Program-made: the position numbers and the translations under genes | Part shown: piece by piece, positions 57,801 through 64,000 of the stretch | Layout: each line of letters opens with the position of its first letter | How positions within the stretch are numbered: the stretch's first letter is position 1 | Notes under the pieces: generated by a model | Database searches by the model: none | Seen by the model: the letters and a program-made list of their open reading frames with translations, nothing else | Told to the model about the DNA's origin: nothing | Source: Nyssa sinensis | Taxonomy: Eukaryota; Streptophyta; Magnoliopsida; Cornales; Nyssaceae | Assembly: GCA_008638375.1 (NCBI GenBank) | Contig: CM018050.1 | Location: 25,797,097-25,861,096 of the forward strand | Direction: 5' to 3' | DNA length: 64,000 bases

Positions 57801-58520
57801 TTGCCACAGCCGCAATCAAGTTATAGACCTCTAGCAACACAGTTTCAGCTTGCACCTTCAACACAGTGTGTTAGACCCCCCGAACAAAGGAGTGGGTGTC
57901 AACAGGGACAAAGAGAAGGTGGTAGACAAGGTCAGACCACACAAGGTCGAGCTTATGCAATGGTCGCACCTGAGGCATCTACTTTCAGACCTTTAGTGGC
58001 TCAAGGTACATTCCTTGTAATTAGTTCATGGGCCAGCGTGCTTATAGATTCTGGTGAATCGCATTCATTCATGTCTACTATGTTTGCCATGACATTGGGG
58101 TTAGAGATAGATTGGCTAGATCCACCATTGTATGTTGACACACCAGTTAGGGGTAGTGTGACACTAACCAGGATCTACAGAGATTACTCGATAGAGATTG
58201 TTGATCACAAATTTTCTTTTGACTTCATTCTGCTTGATATGTCTAGCTTTGATATTATATTGGAGATAGACTGGTTGTTTACTTTTCGGACAAGTATAGA
58301 CTGCTACAGAGGGAGAGTGATAGTGTGTACTCCTGAGGAAGATAGCTTTTGTTTTACGGGGGATCGTAGAGATTTCCTAGTGCCACCCTTGAATGACTCA
58401 AGGAGTTGGGGAGGCTATAGCTACTTGTTGGCTAGTTTGATAGCAGATGGGAGTGGGACTACAGAGAGACTATTACTGGTAGTAGTGGATGAGTTCCCAG
58501 ATGTCATTTCGAATGATTTG
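57801..58520 (+). pseudogene. Element G protease, 3' end truncated
   Basis: An open frame runs through a Q/P-rich linker (PQPQSSYRPLATQFQL) into a retropepsin-like domain (RVP_2 type): TFLVISSWASVLIDSGESHS, LGLEIDWLDPPLYVDTP, then FDFILLDMSSFDIILEIDWL. The active site D-S-G is kept but the next residue is Glu where Ala is usual. Similarity ends after VVVDEFPDVISNDLT, where reverse transcriptase should approach; the remaining codons to 58598 look unrelated. Confidence 0.85.
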
Positions 58521-61250
58521 ACTAGTAAAACTGGTAAGACCAATTCTAGTAGTCATCCATACATTATTAGCATAGAAATTTCTTGCCTCTACATATGAAG
58601 CAATATTCATTTAAATATGTAAAGCAATAGTAAAAATTTCTCCCTTCAATCTCACAAAGATGATGAGAAAATTTTTTACATTTGCTTATACACAACTAAG
58701 GATCTTAAGAATTTTCTTCTCGTGGTACAATCCCAACTAATGGTACACTCTCACTAGGCGACAGTCACTCCAATTATCCAAAATTTCATCAACAGTAATA
58801 GAATGAGATAATAATTTCCCACCCTCACCGAGAGATGATGTGGCTTTCATAAATTCGATTAACTCACAAAGTTAAAGATTGTTTAGAACTTTCTCATTGC
58901 ACAACTCAATTTAGCCATTCCTTAATTAGGGTGTTCATTAAAAATCCAACAAACCTTTGAACTTTCAAACAGAATGTTTTAAAAAGTAACAATTTTAAAA
59001 CTTGGGGTCAAGTTTTCACGAAAATATTAAATAGTGTGAACAAATCACATAAATCCCAAAAGGTGATGAGCCCTCTAAATTAAGATTTTCGCCATTCTCA
59101 AGTTTAAAGGAACTAACTCTTAAGGCACTCCGTGAAAAATATAGGCTACACAAAATATATTTGCACCACCATCAACCTAACCGTATTTAACAAAATTCAA
59201 TTTTCTCATTTCTCTCATATAATTGTCTTGAACTAATCAGACAAGTACTCTCGCTTACAATTAGTGTGAAGAATTTCTGAATTCTTCATTTTTAAATATT
59301 CAACCTCTTGAAAATGCTTAAAGAAACTAATGCTTATAACAATGCTCAAAGCAACTAATGCTTGAGTTAGTTGAGCAATCAAAGTGCAAAGTAAAAAAAC
59401 AAGAAGTTCTACTATGTGCCCAATTTCCAAAACATAATGAGTTCGCATATTCTCTTAGGACTAGCTCTAGTGAATAAGGAGCCAGTCTACCTTACAAATA
59501 AGGTTTCTTATAGGCCTTTTCAATCAAAGAGGGTTTATACACTAACAAACTAATTTTTGTGAGTAACCCTAACAAGTCTTCTGAAGCTAATCTAACCATT
59601 CAATCTAATTCAGTGTGTCTATTTTATTGCTCAAAAAATAACATTATGAAAAACTATAAAGAGATAAGTCCAAAACTATTAAATAATCCAGTGAGGCAGA
59701 GCCACTATCATACTCATATGATGAAGCTGCTTCTAACATGGGGTAGATCAAACTAATCAATTTACAATGAATTTTTATTCACAGAGAATAAATAGTTCCA
59801 TTCAGTCCCAAAGACCAAAATTAAAGATGAGAAAATGACAAAAATCAATTGGACTGAAGGTGGACTAAACGACTAATCAAACACCAATATCCAATTATTT
59901 TATCAAAAATGTCATATGTTGCTCAAAAGAAGTAATCATCTCACTCTTGTAACGATTAGTTCTTATGCTATCACTTGTGCATAATATACAAAACATTATA
60001 AGCATTGTAAAGTTGCGCTATTTACACGCCATTTTATGCATTTTACTTAATCTATTCTCTATTTTTGAATAAAATGGTCAACTTTGACTCAATACACTTA
60101 TGAGTAAAATGATCTCTTTTATTTTCCAATAGCAGCTTATTCTATAAAATTTCTCTTTATTTATCATGCATGTCCCTATGACACTTGACATTCTTACCTA
60201 CTTTTGGTGCAAGTTTCTCAATCCCACCCTACTTGGCAACTCTTTCTCGTCTTTAAACATAGGCCCAAAAGCCTTGTTTGGCCCACTCTAGGCAACAAGG
60301 TTAGCTTAGGAGTTCGTCTCTTGGCACTCCACCTTTATCTTAATTTGACGCACTGTTTTTGAAAAATATTTTTTATTTAAATAAGTAGCATCATGTAAAG
60401 ATTTAAAAAAACTTTTTAAATACGAGTCAGGATATTATAGGGCGAGAATTTTCTGCTCATCAAAGGCAAGTCTATAGTTGTCATGGAACAAATCCAAACA
60501 AATTTTCAATGGGATTTATACATATGTTGCTCTGCATAATAAAACGCATTCAATAACTTAATTAATTATGTTAGGCTTTTATGTCTTAAGATATTGGACT
60601 ATGTTTCCTACTGATCAATGTTTACACATATGTTATATGTGTGATGTGGTTATTCTAAGCATTTATATGGTCAAGTCGGCATTCACATTCATTGAGGCTA
60701 TTTCACTACTATCATAATGCGCAAGGTGACATTTAAGCATACATTTGTTAATTTCATAATTTTGCTACCAGAAATCCAAATAAAAAATAGTATTTTGTTT
60801 TTACACAATGAGATCGAAAATTCGCTAAACTCATAGTTATCTCTCATTAATGTTAAACAAAAGTATATTTTTAAATAATTTTGAGCAGAATTTGTTTGAA
60901 TTATACTTATTTAATTCAACCACACATGCAATAATACTATCCAAAATAAATAGACTTCACTTGAGTCTAATTGGCATTTTAGTACAACATACTAAGAAAA
61001 TTTCTTGATATATAAGTCTTGTTGCTAAAACACACCCCCCTTACAAGGCTTCCCAAAAATAAATGCAACATTTTCAAAATGTATTACATTGTAGAACGAA
61101 TCTATTACATCAATCTACTAAAAGTAATAAAATAAATGGGGATGTCGCGCCAATGACTCATCTATCTTGAAATAAATCTTGTAATCCATACATCACAACA
61201 AACAAGTATACTAAAATATCAATTAAATAAGTCCATCCAATCACAACATA
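58521..61250. other. Unassigned intergenic DNA
   Basis: About 2.7 kb, AT-rich, with no motif that I recognise in any frame. The 3' end of element G was lost here by deletion or replacement. Frames at 59233-59448 (minus) and 59559-59756 (plus) have no family resemblance. Confidence 0.5.
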
Positions 61251-63920
61251 TGTCACACCCCGAATTTCAACGAACCCGGAGGTGAGTGTAACGGGACTAA
61301 AAGATAATAAAATAATAAAGGAATAAAGAACAATCACATGCATTACAACACCAACTCAATTCAGGTTTTGATACAATTCCATAAACCTTACCCAATGTTT
61401 CATGACATACAAATTAAATGTGCAAAGTTCAGGGCTTATGCCCTTGTACAATATCAATACATGCCCCATGGGCCAAAACACTTCAAGTTCTTTCTTTCAC
61501 TAAAACCTCACCGAATCTCATGTAGCTGGAGTATCATCTGAAATGGTATCCCATGAATGGGTCATCTCAACTACTGGTATAATATAATGCTAATGTAAGA
61601 AACAAAATTAAGGCATGGCATGTGCAAGTGTACATTTATATCTAAAGGTCATCCAACATCATCAATGCGGTACATGAACAATATGCGTGACACACCCATG
61701 CAACTTTATACCACACCCATGTCTCGCTTTATGGACCTTCCCCGCAAGCCAGCAAGTACCTCAATATGTCTCGCTTCATGGTCCGGAACCCGTCTGGCAC
61801 GCGAGTACCAATGGCCGATTTTAGGTTTTTCACCACTGGATCTACACCCTCTTAATGCACAGCACCACGTGCTCAACTCACACCATGTTCTAAGGAATCA
61901 CACTATGCCAATATGCTCTGATTCCACCATGCCATAATGCAATCATAATGAAGCATCTTATCCACACATGAGCATGCTTTAGATAATGTATTTCATAATA
62001 ACGTTCTAATCACAAAATCTCTTCATCAAAGTTACATGCATACATAGTTCACTTAAACACATGCTTTAAGTTATACATTTCATAATCTCAACAATTCTCG
62101 AAAATATAATTCACACATCATGCTAACACATGGGATATACATATAGTCATGATCCACATCCATCACTTACCTAAACTTTCAAAAAGATAACAAGAACACA
62201 TAAGCAACTAAGCAATCAAACAAATATGTGAATCATCAAGTCAATATGGCAATTATTCCTAACTTAATCATATTTCTTAGGTAGCACAATATATCATACC
62301 TGATGGGTCGGTCTCAACCCAAGAAGTCGTACTCGTAGCATAACGGAACTAACAGTAAGAATGCAGAAGGTTATACCACCTTCTCTTTACCTTTCAGTGT
62401 CCCTAAAATTATGAAATACAACTTCGTTCAATTGCTACTTGAATTATGCTATTCATCAAATTTTATGTCTTTATTTTATGAGTTTCTATTTTGCCAAAAT
62501 AAACTCTACTATTGAGTCCGGAACGTCGAAGAAAGTTGGTTTAGGTTTTCGCAGAATTTAATTTGGACATCCGAGCTAAAAAGGGCAAAACGATCATTTT
62601 ACACTTTTACGGGTCCTTACATCCCGAGACCTCTTTTCGCAAACCAGACTCCATGGTTGAGTCCGAAATGGTTGAGATAATAAAATTTTACTATTTGTTT
62701 ACTTAAATCGGAGTTTGTTTGACTACATCTTAACTCAGCGCATTCTGGTAATTTTTAATGTTATTACGGGTCTTTTATTTTTTAGAACCCCGTCTCATAA
62801 AACGGACCTCATCATTGGTCTCAGAAAGGTCGAGATAGTCAAAATACACTAATAACTTGTCCCATTTGGACTCCGGACCATTTTATGATATTTAAAATAA
62901 TTTAATTAATTAAATTAATATTTTATTCATGTGGGTCAAACTATAATTATTTAAAAGTTCTGGGGGTCAAATCTAAATTTCTGAAAGTTCTGGGGTCAAA
63001 TTTAAATTTCAAAAAGTTTTGGGGTTAAATTGTAATTTCCAAAATTCCCTATTCCAAATCTGGATAGTCAAACAGTGGCTAAGCCCCAAAATAGGGATAG
63101 GATATCCCTATTCTTAATCTAATTCCAATTCCAATTTCTTAACCCTGTAACCAAACACCCCAAACCCCATTTTAAATTTAAAACATATGATTGACACGTC
63201 TAGGGTGGGTCGGTTTTAACCCGACCCGGCTGACCCGAACCCTAACCCGACCTGGAACAGTACCCGTTCTTCCCCGATTTTTCAGTAGGGTTCCGGTGTG
63301 TCTCCGACGTTGGCGACACTATTCCGATCGATTTTTCCATGTTTTAAATTGCATTTTTCTTCCATTTTTCCCATAGATCCCATTTCTACTCTTGGTTTTC
63401 ATTTTCACTCATTAGATCTCCACAAAATGGCCAAGAACCGTAGCTCTGGCCAACCAAGATTTTCCATTTTTGAGCTTGTCACCTCACTGTTTTGGTCCTA
63501 ATCTTCTCCTATTATTCTTCTGCACTCAAGGGGGTTAATTTCCCATCATTTGTTTTGGGTTTGGTACATAAAATATTAAAACCCGAATTGTTCATCCTAG
63601 ACCTGCAACCCTTGATTTCTCCCCCATTTCTTGATCTTTTAACTTGATTCAAATTGTAATGAAACTCTTATCTCATGCTTAATAAGAACCTACTCTTTAA
63701 AACAAGTATCATACATTAAAAATTTAAAACCAGAAATGGGTCAACTCACCAAGCTTCTTGGGTTTTTTTTGATGCAGTTTCCCCCTCTTCCACTTTTGCC
63801 TCTCCCTTGGCTTAATCTCTGGACTTCCTCAAGGTTCTCAGCTTCCCACTTGGTCCTCCCTTTCTGCTTTCCTTTTTCTCAAACACACAAATGCATGGAT
63901 ATCCTCAGACACACTGCCCC

Positions 63921-64000
<80 letters not shown>
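61251..64000 (-). mobile_element. Large LTR E, minus orientation, cut by the window end
   Basis: Starts TGTCACACCCCGAATTTCAAC on the plus strand, the complement of an LTR end. It is colinear with solo LTR D in inverted orientation: the GACCTCTTTTCGCAAA/TTTGCAAAAAGAGGTC block, the CCCGACCCGG block and the CT/AT microsatellites near the LTR start. D is 3,090 bp, so roughly 0.3 kb of E probably lies beyond the window. No primer-binding site precedes 61251. The window ends in (CT)n then (AT)n. Confidence 0.8.
63924..64000. repeat. (CT)n then (AT)n microsatellite
   Basis: About 16 CT units followed by about 22 AT units to the window end. The corresponding place in LTR D (12350-12680) has GT, TA and GA runs. 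Confidence 0.95.

Larger units (their letters stand above)
49720..58520 (+). mobile_element. Element G: truncated Ty3/gypsy retrotransposon of the same LTR family as X
   Basis: A 5' LTR (49720-52422), an initiator-Met primer-binding site, gag and protease lie in order on the plus strand. Coding similarity stops near 58518, in the linker between protease and reverse transcriptase; reverse transcriptase, RNase H, integrase, polypurine tract and 3' LTR are absent. A solo LTR (F) splits gag. The gag and protease style (two CCHC-like knuckles, VLIDSG) fits the chromovirus (Del/Tekay) side of Ty3/gypsy, but without integrase or chromodomain this is an inference. Confidence 0.82.

Noticed and set aside
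1..64000. Host genes, tRNA or rRNA genes, organelle insertions.
   Set aside because: No frame outside the transposable elements shows a recognisable domain, and no tRNA or rRNA signature was seen; the tRNA-like words found are primer-binding sites.

Overview
This window looks like repeat-rich intergenic DNA from a flowering plant. Everything I can identify is a plant transposable element or a piece of one: Ty3/gypsy LTR retrotransposons (a Tat-type element and several large-LTR chromovirus-like elements), a Ty1/copia element of TNT1/Tork type, and an autonomous-type CACTA (En/Spm) DNA transposon. I recognise no host protein-coding gene, rRNA or tRNA. The DNA is AT-rich with many microsatellites. 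Nearly all element genes are broken. Species cannot be named from this sequence.

Layout. 1-454 is the 3' end of a large LTR. 455-7155 is unassigned DNA followed by a degenerate LTR-like stretch. That stretch was split by element X (7156-18706, minus, TSD ACAAG), a non-coding LTR retrotransposon with two 3,005-bp LTRs. X was itself hit by a solo LTR (D, 12239-15328, plus, TSD CTCGA). 20987-24945 is a 5'-truncated copia element on the minus strand. 25463-47889 is a CACTA transposon (TSD ACT) with genes on the minus strand: a TNP2-type transposase and a TNPA-like gene whose last intron appears to hold a 161-bp tandem array. Inside it, 34536-46088 is a Tat-type Ty3/gypsy element (TSD CTCTT, 577-bp LTRs). 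This element has gag-pol on the plus strand, a tandem-repeat zone after integrase, and a three-exon antisense gene. 49720 to about 58520 is a truncated gypsy element (G) with gag and protease. Its gag is split by a 3,921-bp solo LTR (F, TSD GGGCT). 58521-61250 is unassigned. 61251-64000 is another large LTR on the minus strand, running off the window.

Insertion order can be read from the target-site duplications: the older LTR-like DNA came first, then X and the CACTA element, then D in X and the Tat element in the CACTA; F entered G separately. LTR families A/D/E/F and X/G share segments and termini, so they are related subfamilies.

The most notable points are: (i) X has LTRs that contain a second, internal copy of the LTR end plus primer-binding site; (ii) in the gag of G all twelve in-frame stops are TAG, which suggests CAG-to-TAG decay from CHG methylation; (iii) the antisense gene of the Tat element has clean GT-AG introns that keep one reading frame; (iv) there is a 161-bp array inside a CACTA intron. 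All coordinates and differences were read by eye.
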